From Piscinibacter sp. XHJ-5 (lineage in GTDB: Bacteria; Pseudomonadota; Gammaproteobacteria; Burkholderiales; Burkholderiaceae_C): a stretch of 64,000 nt of DNA. The position numbers were made by a program, and so were the translations under genes. The notes under the pieces are model-generated. The model ran no database searches. It saw nothing but the letters and a program-made list of their open reading frames with translations, and had not been told where the DNA came from. Location: contig NZ_CP123228.1 of the NCBI RefSeq assembly GCF_029855045.1, positions 4,278,001-4,342,000 on the forward strand, written 5' to 3'. Below, piece by piece: positions 36,339-50,498 of the stretch. The first letter of the stretch is position 1, and every line of letters begins with the position of its first letter.

Positions 36339-36925
36339 CCGTTTCTCCGGGAAGGGCTGAAGGGAAGCGTCGCCAGCGCCACCAGGTAGCGCGCCGGCTT
36401 GCGGGAAGGATTGCGGTAGACGATGGGACGGTCCAGGCGCATTGCGAGACAGTCGCCCGATTCGAGTCGCCAGGCCGCGTCGCCCACCGTGAGCTCCATC
36501 ACGCCGTCGATCATCCACACCTGCTGGTGCACCTCGGGGTCGCGCGGCGCACCGTCGTAGGCGACACGCTGGCCGGGCGGAAAGATCACGTCGACGAGCT
36601 GCAGCGGCGAGCGCAGGGGCGGCGACAGGTTGCGGCGGATGTAGCCCGACGCCGGGTCGGTCCACACCGGCTGCTCGGCGACGCGCGCCAACGGCGACGG
36701 CCCGGCCGCTGGCGCCCTGCTGTCCTCGAACAGCGACGCCAGGGTGACACCCAGCCCGGCGGCGAGCTTGTCGAGCACCGCGGCGGTGGGGCTGCTGCCG
36801 CCGCGCTCGATCAGCGAGATGTTGGAGCGGCTGACGCCGCTGCGCTCGGCCAGCGCATCGAGCGAATAGCCGCGGGCGTCGCGCAGTTCGTGCACCCGGC
36901 GGGCAATGCGGGCATTGATGTCCAT
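36335..36925 (-). CDS. XRE family regulator with C-terminal cupin domain
   Basis: The 196-residue protein has an XRE helix-turn-helix (about 8-62, RGYSLDALAERSGVSRSNIS) and a C-terminal cupin effector domain (about 105-190, with PRDPEVHQQVWMIDG and LESGDCLAMRLD). The start ATG at 36925 lies inside a cluster of ATGGAC boxes, so it is probably autoregulated. It is coupled to the GNAT gene downstream. Regulators of this architecture often control amino-acid or polyamine metabolism. Confidence 0.9.
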   Translation of the reverse strand: MDINARIARRVHELRDARGYSLDALAERSGVSRSNISLIERGGSSPTAAVLDKLAAGLGVTLASLFEDSRAPAAGPSPLARVAEQPVWTDPASGYIRRNLSPPLRSPLQLVDVIFPPGQRVAYDGAPRDPEVHQQVWMIDGVMELTVGDAAWRLESGDCLAMRLDRPIVYRNPSRKPARYLVALATLPFSPSRRNG

Positions 36926-36958
36926 GCATCCAGTTTAATGGACATCTGCGTCCATTGA
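36918..36958. promoter_or_regulatory. ATGGAC-box operator at the XRE-cupin start
   Basis: An inverted repeat with perfect 7-base arms AATGGAC and GTCCATT (36937-36943 and 36950-36956) is separated by ATCTGC. A third half-site ATGTCCAT (36918-36925) covers the start codon of the regulator gene. Such an arrangement suits autorepression by a dimeric XRE regulator. Confidence 0.7.
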
Positions 36959-37055
36959 AAAGGATGAGCACGAAAAACGCCTGCGAACCCGCGCTCATCC
37001 GCGGATCGGCGCGACGGCGGCATTCCTAGACTGGGCCGTTGTCTTCTCCTGCCCC

Positions 37056-37622
37056 ATGGCGACCGACCTGCTGATCCATGCGACCGGCCTCACCGCCCTC
37101 GTCGTCAACGTCATCGCGCTGATCCGCACCTGCGAACGCTCGCTGCGGATGCAGTCGGGCGTCGCCGGCGTCATCTGGGCGCTCAACAACCTGCTGCTGG
37201 GTGCCCACACGGCCGCGGCGCTGAGCCTGGTCAGCGCCGGCCGCACCGCCACATCGGCGGCAACGCTGCAATGCGGCGCCCGGCTGCGCCTCATGGTGTT
37301 CACCGGCTTCGCCGTGCTGACGCTTGCCATCGGTGCGACCACCTGGACGGGCTGGTCCTCGATGCTGCTGACCTGCGCCTCCCTGTTGTCCACCTACGCG
37401 GTCTTCTACCTGAGCGGCGCGCGCCTGCGCTGCACGATGCTGCTGGTGTCGGTGCTCTGGATGCATCACGCCTGGAGCCACGGCTCCTGGGAACAGATGG
37501 CCGCCAACGTCATCACCGCCGCCGCGGCGCTGTTCGGCGCGTGGCGCATGGAAGGTCACGCCATCCGCGTCGACAGGTGGCTGTCCCTGGTGCGCAGGAA
37601 CTGCCACAGTCGCGCGGCGTAG
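37056..37622 (+). CDS. YgjV-like inner-membrane protein
   Basis: The 188-residue protein has five or six hydrophobic helices (for example LLIHATGLTALVVNVIALI near the N-terminus and LRLMVFTGFAVLTLAIGA). It resembles the YgjV family of small bacterial inner-membrane proteins of unknown function, with RMQSGVAGVIWALNNLLLGA as a typical block. The last 22 codons overlap the convergent glutathione S-transferase gene by 67 bases, which is unusual but both frames look real. Confidence 0.75.
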   Translation: MATDLLIHATGLTALVVNVIALIRTCERSLRMQSGVAGVIWALNNLLLGAHTAAALSLVSAGRTATSAATLQCGARLRLMVFTGFAVLTLAIGATTWTGWSSMLLTCASLLSTYAVFYLSGARLRCTMLLVSVLWMHHAWSHGSWEQMAANVITAAAALFGAWRMEGHAIRVDRWLSLVRRNCHSRAA

Positions 37623-38215
37623 TCGCTCGAGACCGCATCGCGCACCGAGGGCCGTGCGGCCAGCGCGGCGCGCCATGCCGCCACCTTGGCCAAGCCCGCG
37701 AAGACGCCGAAGTCGGCGATGCGATCGAAGACGTCCCAGTAGCGGAACACGGGCCCGAAAACGGCATCGACCAGGCTGAAGCGCTCCCCGGCGAAGTACG
37801 GTCCTTCGCCCAGCGCCTCCTCCAGCCGCTCGAACTTGCGCCGCAGCACCGCCGCCCGCTCGTCCAGCGCCTCGGCGTCGGCCGCCGTGTAGAAGCGCCA
37901 GATGTCGTCGAGCACACCCGATCCGAATTCGATCCATCCGCGGTGCCGCGCGCGGGCCATCGGCGAGGCCGGATGCAGCGCCGGCGCCACGGTGTCCTCG
38001 AGGTACTCCAGGATGGCGGCCGACTCGAACAGGACTTCGCCGCCGGTGCGCAGCAGCGGCACCTTGCCCAGGGGCGACAGGGCGATGAACCAGTCGGGCT
38101 TGGCGGCCAGGTCGATGGTGGTGCGGCGAAAGGCAACGCCCTTCTCCGCCAAGGCGATGGCCGCGCGCTGCACGTACGGGCACAGCGGGTGGCTCACGAG
38201 CTCGAGCGTTTCCAT
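37556..38215 (-). CDS. Glutathione S-transferase family protein
   Basis: The 219-residue protein has a thioredoxin-fold N-terminal domain with CPYVQRAAIAL (Cys in the active-site loop), the cis-Pro region GKVPLL and the glutathione-binding ESAAILEYLED motif. An all-helical C-terminal domain follows. It resembles the omega or dehydroascorbate-reductase-like GSTs, which use Cys rather than Ser or Tyr. It follows the second GST gene after eight bases, so the two are a tandem pair. Confidence 0.9.
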   Translation of the reverse strand: METLELVSHPLCPYVQRAAIALAEKGVAFRRTTIDLAAKPDWFIALSPLGKVPLLRTGGEVLFESAAILEYLEDTVAPALHPASPMARARHRGWIEFGSGVLDDIWRFYTAADAEALDERAAVLRRKFERLEEALGEGPYFAGERFSLVDAVFGPVFRYWDVFDRIADFGVFAGLAKVAAWRAALAARPSVRDAVSSDYAARLWQFLRTRDSHLSTRMA

Positions 38216-38223
38216 GGCGGCCC

Positions 38224-38832
38224 TCAGCGCAGCAGGCCTTCGGCGCGCATCGCCGCCTTGACGGCGGGACGGCTGCCGACACGCTCGTGATAGGCCTTGA
38301 GCACCGGCCAGCGGGCGAGGTCGATGCCGATGAAGGGGCCCCAGCTCAGCACGGTGAAAAGATAGCCGTCGGCAACGCTGAACCGGTCGCCGAGCAGGTA
38401 GGCCTGCTCGCCCAGCCGCTGCGCGACCCAGTCGAGCCGCGTCGCGAACTTGGCGCGCACGGCGTCCTTCACCGCTGCCGGCGTCGAGGGATCGAACAGC
38501 GGCGCCGAGGCCTTGTGCAGCTCCGAGTTGACGAAGGCGAGCCACGACTGCAGGCGGTAGCGCTCCATCGTTCCGGCGGCCGGCGCGAGGCCGGACGCCG
38601 GCGCCAGGTCGGCGATGTATTGCACGATGGCCGGGCCTTCCTGGAGCTGCTCGCCGTCGTCGAGCACCAGCACCGGCACGTAGCCGAGCGGGTTCACCTG
38701 TCGATAGTCGGATCCGTCGGCCAGCGTGTGCTTGGCGATGTCGACCTTGACGAGCTGGGCTTCGAGGCCCGCTTCCCGCAACGCGATGTGCGGCGACAGC
38801 GAGCAGACACCGGGGGCGTAATAGAGCTTCAT
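38224..38832 (-). CDS. gstA: Glutathione transferase GstA-like
   Basis: The 202-residue protein is a beta-class bacterial glutathione transferase. It begins MKLYYAPGVCSLSPHIAL with Cys10 as the conserved catalytic/mixed-disulfide residue, and has NPLGYVPVL and EGPAIVQYIADL for glutathione binding. A helical C-terminal domain ends GSRPAVKAAMRAEGLLR. It is divergent from the LysR gene at 38940 and is probably under its control together with the second GST. Confidence 0.92.
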   Translation of the reverse strand: MKLYYAPGVCSLSPHIALREAGLEAQLVKVDIAKHTLADGSDYRQVNPLGYVPVLVLDDGEQLQEGPAIVQYIADLAPASGLAPAAGTMERYRLQSWLAFVNSELHKASAPLFDPSTPAAVKDAVRAKFATRLDWVAQRLGEQAYLLGDRFSVADGYLFTVLSWGPFIGIDLARWPVLKAYHERVGSRPAVKAAMRAEGLLR

Positions 38833-38900
38833 GCAGTTTCTCCGGGGTGGGTGGGTGATGTCGTCAAAGGTAGGCTCTGCGGCATCGCATGCCAATTGGC

Positions 38901-38914
38901 AACCTGTGCAGGTT
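38901..38914. promoter_or_regulatory. Palindrome in the gstA/LysR divergent promoter
   Basis: The sequence AACCTGTGCAGGTT has perfect 6-base arms and a 2-base centre. It lies between TTGGCA (38897-38902) and TATGCG (38919-38924), which could be a promoter for the LysR gene. The palindrome would overlap that promoter and is a plausible LysR-type binding site. Confidence 0.45.
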
Positions 38915-38939
38915 CGTTATGCGAAAATGCAGATCACCC

Positions 38940-39848
38940 ATGAAGGCACCGCCGGCCCCGGATCGACCGCTGAGCTGGGACGACCTGCAGGTCTTCCTGG
39001 CGGTGTGCCGCGCCGGCACGATTTCCGCCGCGGCCAGGCAGCTCGCCGTCAATCACTCGACCGTGCTGCGCCGCCTGGGCAGCCTGGAAGACAGCCTCTC
39101 GGTGCGCCTGTTCGACCGGCTGCCCGGCGGCTATGCGCTCACGTCCTCGGGCAATGCGCTGTCGGAGCGCCTCGCCGGCATGGCCGACCAGGTCGAGGCA
39201 GCGCAGCGGGAGTTGCTGGGACAGGACGAGGCGATCAGGGGCGTGATCCGCGTCACCTCGACCGACACGCTGCTGCACGGCCTGCTGATGCCGCTCATCG
39301 TGCAGTTCCACCATCGTCATCCCGGCGTGCAGGTGCAGGTGACGGTGAACAACAGCTTCCTGAGCCTCACCCGGCGCGAGGCCGATGTGGCGCTGCGCGG
39401 CTCCAACCGGCCCCCGCAGAACCTCGTGGGCCGGCGCGTCGGCGACATCCAGACGGCGCTGTACGCATCGCGCGACTACCTGAAGACCCTGGGCCGCAAG
39501 CCGAGCGTCGACGATTGCCGCTTCGTTGCGCCCGACGAGTCGCTGTCGCACCTGGAGCAGGCCAAGTGGCTGCACCGCCATGTCGACGCATCACGCATCG
39601 CGCTGCGCGTCGACAGCCTGGTCGGCATGGTCGATGCCGTCGCGCACGGTGCCGGTGCCGCCATGCTCCTGTGCCCGCTGGCCGATGCGCGGCCCGAGCT
39701 CGTGCAGCTGGCGCCGCCCGATCCGGCACTCGCCACGCAGGTGTGGATCCTCACGCATCCGGACCTGAAGCAGGTGGCCCGGGTGCGCGCGTTCACCCAC
39801 TTCCTGTTCACGGCGCTGAGCGCGGATCCGCGGCTGACGCACGGCTGA
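38940..39848 (+). CDS. LysR family transcriptional regulator
   Basis: The protein of about 302 residues has an N-terminal LysR helix-turn-helix (about 10-70, AGTISAAARQLAVNHSTVLR) and a C-terminal effector domain. The HSTVLRRLGSLED helix is typical of regulators of the group that control nearby transferase or oxidoreductase genes. The ATG at 38940 is chosen because it is downstream of the putative promoter. ATGs at 38889 and 38919 are possible. It is divergent from gstA, its likely target. Confidence 0.88.
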   Translation: MKAPPAPDRPLSWDDLQVFLAVCRAGTISAAARQLAVNHSTVLRRLGSLEDSLSVRLFDRLPGGYALTSSGNALSERLAGMADQVEAAQRELLGQDEAIRGVIRVTSTDTLLHGLLMPLIVQFHHRHPGVQVQVTVNNSFLSLTRREADVALRGSNRPPQNLVGRRVGDIQTALYASRDYLKTLGRKPSVDDCRFVAPDESLSHLEQAKWLHRHVDASRIALRVDSLVGMVDAVAHGAGAAMLLCPLADARPELVQLAPPDPALATQVWILTHPDLKQVARVRAFTHFLFTALSADPRLTHG

Positions 39849-39882
39849 AACGCGCAGCAGAGGTCGCGATTACCATTCGCGC

Positions 39883-40266
39883 GTGACAACGTCCCGACGT
39901 CTGAGGCGCTGGCTTTCGGGCTGGCTCATCGTGACGATGCTGTTCGCGCAGCTCGCCACGGCCGCCTACGCCTGCCCGAGCCGCGCGCTCGGGGCCATGC
40001 CTTGCGCGATGGCGATGGCCGAGGGCGAAGCGAGCCTGCCGGACGCCGACCAGCCGGCGCTGTGCGCCAAGCACTGCCAGCCCGATTCGCCGGCGCCCGA
40101 CCCGGCGCATGTCCTGACGGTCGGCGCCCCGCCGCCCCGCGCGGTGCTGTGGACCGAGCCGGCGGGGCCGGGCGGCGAGACCGCGTCGTGGACCGCGAAG
40201 CGCCGCGCTCGTGATCGAGCGCCTCCTCCCGCGCTGGCCGTCCTGCACTGCTGCTACCGCCTCTGA
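39883..40266 (+). CDS. Small secreted Cys/Met-rich protein upstream of efflux genes
   Basis: The 127-residue protein has a signal peptide (cleavage near TAAYA) and a mature part with CPSRALGAMPCAMAMAEG, LCAKHCQP and a C-terminal HCCYRL. The cysteine, histidine and methionine pattern suggests metal binding in the periplasm, and it resembles small copper-handling or DUF2946-like proteins found before Cus/Czc operons. The start is GTG at 39883. The next gene begins 68 bases downstream. Confidence 0.65.
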   Translation: MTTSRRLRRWLSGWLIVTMLFAQLATAAYACPSRALGAMPCAMAMAEGEASLPDADQPALCAKHCQPDSPAPDPAHVLTVGAPPPRAVLWTEPAGPGGETASWTAKRRARDRAPPPALAVLHCCYRL

Positions 40267-40334
40267 GCCCTCGAAGCGCCCGATCCGGCAGCCCGAGCGC
40301 GCTCGTGCTGCGAATCGACCTTCAGGAGCTCGCC

Positions 40335-41615
40335 GTGTTCCGTCTCGCATCTCTGCTTGTCCTTGCGCTGTGCTGCAGCGCGCCGGTCCTCGCCCAACCC
40401 GTCGCCCTGTCGCTCGACGAGGTGGCCGGCTTCGCCGCCAACCAGTCCCGCCAGCTCGCGGCCTACCGCGCGCAGGCGCTGGCGGCGCGCGAACGCGCCG
40501 TGGCCGCAGCGCAGCGACCCGACCCGGTGCTCAGGCTGGGCATCAACAACCTGCCGATCGACGGCGCGGACCGCTTCAGCGTGGCGCGCGATTTCATGAC
40601 GATGCGCTCGGTCGGCGTGATGCAGGAGCTCACGCGCGCGGACAAGCTGCTCGCCCGCAGCGAGCGGGCGCGGCTCGACGCCGACGTCGCCGAGGTGGCG
40701 AGCCAGCAGGCGCTGGCCACCCTCCAGCGCGACGCCGCGATGGCGTGGTTCGACCGCTCCTTCCAGGAGTCGATGCGCGCGCTGCTGGTCGAGCAGCAGG
40801 CGCAGGCGCGGCTGCAGGCCGATGCGGCCGAGACGCTGTACCGCGGCAACCGCGGCTCGCAGGCCGACGTGCTGCTCGCTCGCGCGCAGATCGGGCAGCT
40901 CGACGAGCGCATTGCCGCGGCCGAGCAGCAGATCGCGGCTGCGACGACGCGGCTGACGCGCTGGATCGGGCTCGCGGCATCGCGTCCGCTGCAGCCCCGG
41001 CCGGCGCTGGTGCTGCCGGCGTGGACCGGCGAGGACCTGGAGCGCCACCTGCCTCGCCATCCGCAGATCGCTGCGCTGGCGCAGCAGGAAGCGGTGGCAG
41101 CCGCCGAGGTGAGGATGGCGGCCGCCGACCGCCAGCCCGACTGGAGCGTCGAGCTGATGTTCAACCAGCGCGGCTCGGCGTACTCGAACATGGTCTCGCT
41201 CAACTTCTCGCTGCCGCTGCAGTGGGATCGCAAGAGCCGGCAGGACCGCGAGCTGGCCGCGCGGCAGGCGCTGGCCGACAAGGCGCTGGCCGAGCGCGAG
41301 GACATGCAGCGCGCGCACGTCGCCGAGGTGCGCGCGATGCTCCAGGAATGGCAGGGTGCGCAGCGCCGGCTCGCACACTACGGCAACGGGCTGATCCCGC
41401 TCGCGCAGCAGCGCAGCGCGGCGTCGCTCGTGGCGTACCGCAGCGGCAGCGGCATGCTGCCCGCCGTGCTCGAAGCGCGGCGCGCCGAGATCGACACCCG
41501 CATCGAGGCGCTGCGCATCGAGATGGAGCTGGCCCGCCTGTGGTCCGAGCTGACCTACCTGCTGCCCCACGGTGACGACGCGGCCGAAGCGATCACGTCG
41601 AGGACGACGCCATGA
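40335..41615 (+). CDS. Outer-membrane factor of heavy-metal efflux (CusC/CzcC-type)
   Basis: The 426-residue protein is a TolC-family outer-membrane channel, with a signal peptide (cleavage near PVLAQ) and long amphipathic helices in the two halves of the repeat. The GTG at 40335 follows AGGAG by six bases. It has the CzcC-like block INNLPIDGADRFSVARDFMT. It overlaps the adaptor gene by four bases and completes the CBA efflux pump with the next two genes. Confidence 0.9.
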   Translation: MFRLASLLVLALCCSAPVLAQPVALSLDEVAGFAANQSRQLAAYRAQALAARERAVAAAQRPDPVLRLGINNLPIDGADRFSVARDFMTMRSVGVMQELTRADKLLARSERARLDADVAEVASQQALATLQRDAAMAWFDRSFQESMRALLVEQQAQARLQADAAETLYRGNRGSQADVLLARAQIGQLDERIAAAEQQIAAATTRLTRWIGLAASRPLQPRPALVLPAWTGEDLERHLPRHPQIAALAQQEAVAAAEVRMAAADRQPDWSVELMFNQRGSAYSNMVSLNFSLPLQWDRKSRQDRELAARQALADKALAEREDMQRAHVAEVRAMLQEWQGAQRRLAHYGNGLIPLAQQRSAASLVAYRSGSGMLPAVLEARRAEIDTRIEALRIEMELARLWSELTYLLPHGDDAAEAITSRTTP

Positions 41616-42967
41616 ACCTCAAGCTCACGCTGATCGCCGCGGCTGCCGCCGTGGCGCTGGCCGCCGGCGGCTACGCGATCTACCACGCGGGCATGGCGCG
41701 CGGCATGCAGTCCGCCCCGACGCCGAGCGCTGCGGCGGCGGCCGCGCCGGCCAACGACATCGCCGCCGGCGAGGCCGCCACGCGGCGCCATCTGCAGGCC
41801 GGCATCAAGGCCGGCGACGTCGATCCTGCGAACGGCAGGCGTGTCCTCTACTACCACGACCCCATGGTGCCGGGGAAGCGCTTCGACGCCCCCGGCAAGT
41901 CGCCATTCATGGAGATGATGCTGGTGCCGGTGTACGGCGACGGCGGCGCGGACCAGGGCCAGGTGAGCGTGAGTCCGCGCGTGCAGCAGAGCCTGGGCGT
42001 GCGCACCGCCGAGGTGACCGAAGGCGTGCTGCAGGCGGAGGTCACCGCCGTCGGCAGCATCGCCTACAACGAGCGCGAGCAGTGGGTGGTGCAGGCGCGC
42101 GCCAGCGGCTTCGTCGAGCGGCTGCATGTGCGCGCAACGCTCGACCGCGTGGTGCGCGGCCAGCCGCTGCTCGACCTGTACGTGCCCGATTGGGTCGCCG
42201 CGCAGGAGGAATACCTCGCCGTCAGACGCATGGCGCCGCGTGACGCGGCCTTGCTGGATGCCGCCCGCCAGCGCATGCGGCTGGCCGGCATGAGCGACCA
42301 GCAGGTCCTGCGCGTCGACACGAAAGGCGAGGTGCAGCCGCGTCTCACGCTCGCCGCACCGGGCAGCGGCGTCATCGCGGAGCTTCCGGTGCGCGAAGGC
42401 ATGACGGTGAGCGCCGGCACGCTGCTCGCGCGCATCCACGGCGTGAGCACGGTGTGGGCCCTGGCCGAGCTGCCCGAAAGCCAGGCGGCGCTGGTGCGGC
42501 CGGGCACCCGGGTGCAGGCGCGCACGCCGGCGTTGCCTGGCGAGGTGTTCGAAGGGACCGTGCAGGCCCTGCTGCCCGAGGTGAACCCGGCCACGCGCAC
42601 GCTGCGTGCGCGCGTCGAGCTCGCCAACCGCCACGCGCGCCTGTCGCCCGGCATGTTCGTCCAGATGCAGTTCGTCGACCGCCGCACCGCGAAGGCCGCG
42701 CTCGTGCCCACCGAGGCGCTGATCCATACCGGCCGGCGCACCGTCGTGCTGCTGGCCGAGGACGGCGGCCGCTTCACGCCCGTGGAGGTCCGGCCCGGCC
42801 TGGAAGCCGGCGGCCGCACCGAGATCCACAGCGGCCTGCAACCGGGCCAGCGGGTCGTCGTGTCGTCGCAGTTCCTGATCGACTCCGAGGCCAGCCTGAA
42901 AGGCGTGGAAGCGCGGCTCAACGCGCCGGCGGCGGCCGTGCCCGCCGCCTCGGGAGCGTCGTCATGA
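41612..42967 (+). CDS. cusB: Heavy-metal efflux periplasmic adaptor (CusB-type)
   Basis: The 451-residue protein has an N-terminal anchor and a short heavy-metal-binding motif ([20 protein letters not shown], the CusB-type segment with Met residues). The membrane-fusion-protein core of lipoyl and beta-barrel domains follows. The Met-rich segment favours copper or silver. The stop overlaps the RND pump start (ATGA). It bridges the inner-membrane pump and the outer-membrane channel. Confidence 0.9.
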   Translation: MNLKLTLIAAAAAVALAAGGYAIYHAGMARGMQSAPTPSAAAAAAPANDIAAGEAATRRHLQAGIKAGDVDPANGRRVLYYHDPMVPGKRFDAPGKSPFMEMMLVPVYGDGGADQGQVSVSPRVQQSLGVRTAEVTEGVLQAEVTAVGSIAYNEREQWVVQARASGFVERLHVRATLDRVVRGQPLLDLYVPDWVAAQEEYLAVRRMAPRDAALLDAARQRMRLAGMSDQQVLRVDTKGEVQPRLTLAAPGSGVIAELPVREGMTVSAGTLLARIHGVSTVWALAELPESQAALVRPGTRVQARTPALPGEVFEGTVQALLPEVNPATRTLRARVELANRHARLSPGMFVQMQFVDRRTAKAALVPTEALIHTGRRTVVLLAEDGGRFTPVEVRPGLEAGGRTEIHSGLQPGQRVVVSSQFLIDSEASLKGVEARLNAPAAAVPAASGASS

Positions 42968-45900
42968 TCGCGCGGCTGATCCGCTGGTCGATCGCCAACC
43001 GCTTCCTCGTGCTGCTGGCGACGGTGTTCGTCGCCGCCTGGGGCATGTGGTCGGCGTGGCGCACGCCGCTGGACGCGCTGCCGGATCTCTCGGACGTGCA
43101 GGTGATCATCCGCACCACCTGGCCGGGCCAGGCGCCGCGCATCGTCGAGAACCAGGTGACCTATCCGCTCACCACCACGCTGCTCTCGGTGCCGGGCGCC
43201 AAGGTCGTGCGCGGCTACTCGTTCTTCGGCGACTCGTTCGTCTACGTGCTGTTCGAGGACGGCACCGACCCGTACTGGGCCCGCTCGCGCGTGCTGGAGG
43301 TCCTGAACCAGGCGCAGTCCCGGCTGCCGGCGGCCGCCAGGAGCGCACTGGGCCCCGACGCCACCGGCGTGGGATGGATCTACACCTATGCGCTGGTCGA
43401 CCGCAGCGGCCGCCTCGACACGGCGCAGCTGCGCGCGCTGCAGGACTGGTTTCTGAAGTACGAGCTGAAGACGGTGCCCGACGTGGCCGAGGTCGCCTCG
43501 GTGGGCGGCATGGTCAAGCAGTACCAGGTCGTGCTCGACCCCGACCGGCTCGCGGCCTACGGCATCGCGCACACGCGCATCGCCGAGGCGATCCGCCGCG
43601 CCAATCAGGAGGCCGGCGGCTCGGTGCTCGAGCTCGGCGAAGCCGAGTACATGGTCCGCGCCAGCGGCTACCTGCGCACGCTGGACGACTTCCGGGCCAT
43701 CCCGCTCGCCACCACCGACGCCGGCGTGTCGGTGCGCCTGGGCGACGTGGCGCGCATTCAGACCGGACCGGAGATGCGCCGCGGCATCGGCGAGCTCGAC
43801 GGCGTCGGCGAGGCCGCCGGCGGCGTGGTGGTGATGCGCTCGGGGAAGAACGCGCTGCAGACCATCGCCGCGGTGAAGGACAAGCTGAAGGCGCTGCAGC
43901 CGGGCCTGCCTTCTGGCGTGGAGATCGTGCCGACCTACGACCGCTCCCATCTCATCGAGCGCGCGGTGGGCACGCTGAGCCGACAGCTCGTCGAGGAGTT
44001 CGTCGTCGTCGCGGTGGTGTGCTTCGTCTTCCTCTTCCACCTGCGCTCCGCGTTCGTCGCCATCGTGTCGCTCCCGCTGGGCATCCTCGCGGCCTTCATC
44101 GTCATGCACGCCCAGGGCGTCAACGCCAACATCATGTCGCTGGGCGGCATCGCGATCGCCATCGGGGCAATGGTCGATGCGGCGGTGGTGATGATCGAGA
44201 ACGCCCACAAGCACCTCGAGCAATGGCGCCACGCCCACCCGGACGAGAGCCTGCAGGGCGAGGCGCGCTGGCGGGTGGTGGCCGATGCGGCGGCGGAGGT
44301 CGGCCCGGCGCTGTTCTTCTCGCTGCTCATCATCACGCTGTCGTTCATTCCGGTGTTCACGCTCGAGGCGCAGGAAGGCCGGCTGTTCGCGCCGCTCGCG
44401 TTCACCAAGACCTATGCGATGGCCGCGGCGGCCGGCCTCGCGGTGACGCTGATCCCGGTGCTGATGGGCCTGCTGATCCGCGGGCGCATCCCCGACGAGC
44501 AGGCCAATCCGCTCAGCCGCGCGCTGCTCGCGGCCTATCGGCCGCTGCTGGACGCGGTGCTGCGCCGCCCCCGTCTCGCGCTGGCCGCCGCCGCCGCGCT
44601 GCTGGTCGTGAGCCTGTGGCCACTGCAGCGCCTCGGCGGCGAGTTCATGCCGCCGCTCGACGAAGGCGACCTGCTGTACATGCCCTCGGCGCTGCCGGGG
44701 CTGTCGGCGGGCAAGGCGGCGCAGCTGCTGCAGCAGACCGACCGCCTGATCAAGACCGTGCCCGAAGTCGCCTCGGTCTACGGCAAGGCGGGCCGCGCGG
44801 AGACGGCAACCGACCCGGCGCCGCTCGAGATGTTCGAGACGACGATCCAGTTCAAGCCGCGCGACCAGTGGCGCGCCGGCATGACGCCCGATCGGCTGGT
44901 CGAGGAGCTGGACCGCATCGTGCGCGTGCCGGGGCTGTCGAACATCTGGGTGCCGCCGATCCGCAACCGCATCGACATGCTGGCCACCGGCATCAAGAGC
45001 CCTGTGGGCGTGAAGGTGGCCGGACCCGATCTCGCCACCATCGATCGCCTGACCGGCGAGATCGAGCGCGCGCTGAAGGACGTGCCCGGCGTGTCGAGCG
45101 CGCTGGCCGAGCGCCTGAGCGGCGGGCGCTACGTCGACGTGGACATCCACCGCGACGCGGCGGCGCGCTTCGGCATGAACATCGCCGACGTGCAGTCGCT
45201 GATCACCTCGGCCGTCGGCGGCGAGAACATCGGCGAGACCATCGAGGGCCTGCAGCGCTTTCCGATCAACATGCGCTACCCGCGCGAGATCCGCGATTCG
45301 CTCGATGCGCTGCGCCGCCTGCCCATCGTCAGCGAGCGCGGTGCGCGGCTCGTGCTGTCGGACGTCGCGGACATCCGCATCGCCGACGGCCCCACGATGC
45401 TGCGCAGCGAGAATGCGCGCCTGGCCGGCTGGGTGTATGTCGACATCCGCGGCCGCGACCTGCGCGGCGCGGTGCACGAGATGCAGCGCGTCGCATCGCA
45501 GCGGGTGGCGCTGCCGCCGGGCTACTCCGTCTCATGGTCGGGGCAGTTCGAATACCTCGAGCGCGCCACGGCCCGGCTGAAGGTGGTGGTGCCGCTCACG
45601 CTGCTCATCATCTTCGTGCTGCTCTACCTCACCTTCCGGCGCATCGACGAGGCGCTGCTCATCATGGCCACGCTGCCCTTCGCGCTGATCGGCGGCATCT
45701 GGATGCTGGTGCTGCTGGGGCACAACGTCTCGGTGGCCGGCGCCGTGGGCTTCATCGCGCTCGCCGGCGTGGCCGCGGAGTTCGGCGTGATCATGCTGCT
45801 GTACCTGCGGCACGCCTGGGACAAGCGCGTCGCCGAGGGCCGCACCGGCGATGCCGACCTGCTCGAGGCCATCCGCGAAGGCGCCGTGCTGCGCGTGCGC

Positions 45901-46113
45901 CCGAAGGCGATGACGGTGGCCGTGATCCTGGCGGGCCTGCTGCCGATCATGTGGGGCGCGGGCACCGGCTCCGAGGTGATGCAGCGCATCGCGGCACCCA
46001 TGGTGGGCGGCATGGTGACGGCGCCGCTGCTGTCGATGTTCCTGCTGCCGGCGGCGTACAGGTTGATGCGCCGGCGCAGGTCCACGTTCTCTCCCGCGAG
46101 CGGGAGAGGGTGA
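42964..46113 (+). CDS. cusA: Heavy-metal efflux RND pump (CusA/CzcA type)
   Basis: The 1049-residue inner-membrane proton/metal antiporter has 12 transmembrane helices. Its proton-relay Asp405 lies in the TM4 motif [13 protein letters not shown]. The N-terminal [18 protein letters not shown] block and the large periplasmic loops are typical of the HME-RND family. Metal specificity (copper/silver versus cobalt/zinc/cadmium) cannot be fixed by reading alone, but the CusB-like adaptor supports copper/silver. The last residues ([11 protein letters not shown]) are encoded by a dispersed palindrome, so the native end may be about ten residues shorter. The convergent helicase gene ends three bases away. 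Confidence 0.92.
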   Translation: MIARLIRWSIANRFLVLLATVFVAAWGMWSAWRTPLDALPDLSDVQVIIRTTWPGQAPRIVENQVTYPLTTTLLSVPGAKVVRGYSFFGDSFVYVLFEDGTDPYWARSRVLEVLNQAQSRLPAAARSALGPDATGVGWIYTYALVDRSGRLDTAQLRALQDWFLKYELKTVPDVAEVASVGGMVKQYQVVLDPDRLAAYGIAHTRIAEAIRRANQEAGGSVLELGEAEYMVRASGYLRTLDDFRAIPLATTDAGVSVRLGDVARIQTGPEMRRGIGELDGVGEAAGGVVVMRSGKNALQTIAAVKDKLKALQPGLPSGVEIVPTYDRSHLIERAVGTLSRQLVEEFVVVAVVCFVFLFHLRSAFVAIVSLPLGILAAFIVMHAQGVNANIMSLGGIAIAIGAMVDAAVVMIENAHKHLEQWRHAHPDESLQGEARWRVVADAAAEVGPALFFSLLIITLSFIPVFTLEAQEGRLFAPLAFTKTYAMAAAAGLAVTLIPVLMGLLIRGRIPDEQANPLSRALLAAYRPLLDAVLRRPRLALAAAAALLVVSLWPLQRLGGEFMPPLDEGDLLYMPSALPGLSAGKAAQLLQQTDRLIKTVPEVASVYGKAGRAETATDPAPLEMFETTIQFKPRDQWRAGMTPDRLVEELDRIVRVPGLSNIWVPPIRNRIDMLATGIKSPVGVKVAGPDLATIDRLTGEIERALKDVPGVSSALAERLSGGRYVDVDIHRDAAARFGMNIADVQSLITSAVGGENIGETIEGLQRFPINMRYPREIRDSLDALRRLPIVSERGARLVLSDVADIRIADGPTMLRSENARLAGWVYVDIRGRDLRGAVHEMQRVASQRVALPPGYSVSWSGQFEYLERATARLKVVVPLTLLIIFVLLYLTFRRIDEALLIMATLPFALIGGIWMLVLLGHNVSVAGAVGFIALAGVAAEFGVIMLLYLRHAWDKRVAEGRTGDADLLEAIREGAVLRVRPKAMTVAVILAGLLPIMWGAGTGSEVMQRIAAPMVGGMVTAPLLSMFLLPAAYRLMRRRRSTFSPASGRG
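46089..46108. repeat. Dispersed palindrome at the end of cusA
   Basis: A perfect inverted repeat CTCTCCCGC, GA, GCGGGAGAG occupies the last codons of cusA, just before the convergent helicase gene. It matches the core of elements at 3304-3354 and 54464-54487 and may act as a bidirectional terminator. Confidence 0.7.
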
Positions 46114-46116
46114 GCA

Positions 46117-50412
<4,296 letters not shown>

Positions 50413-50498
50413 CGGTGCATTTTCGTAGCTTGGGCGGGTAACCCCAACAGCAACCGTGGCTGTCGGGGTTTGTGGGGGATGCCCCCGAAAATCCAACC

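Noticed and set aside
42064..45477. 1137-codon frame opposite the cusB/cusA genes
   Set aside because: It lies opposite conserved efflux genes, and the His/Arg/Gln-rich translation matches no family.
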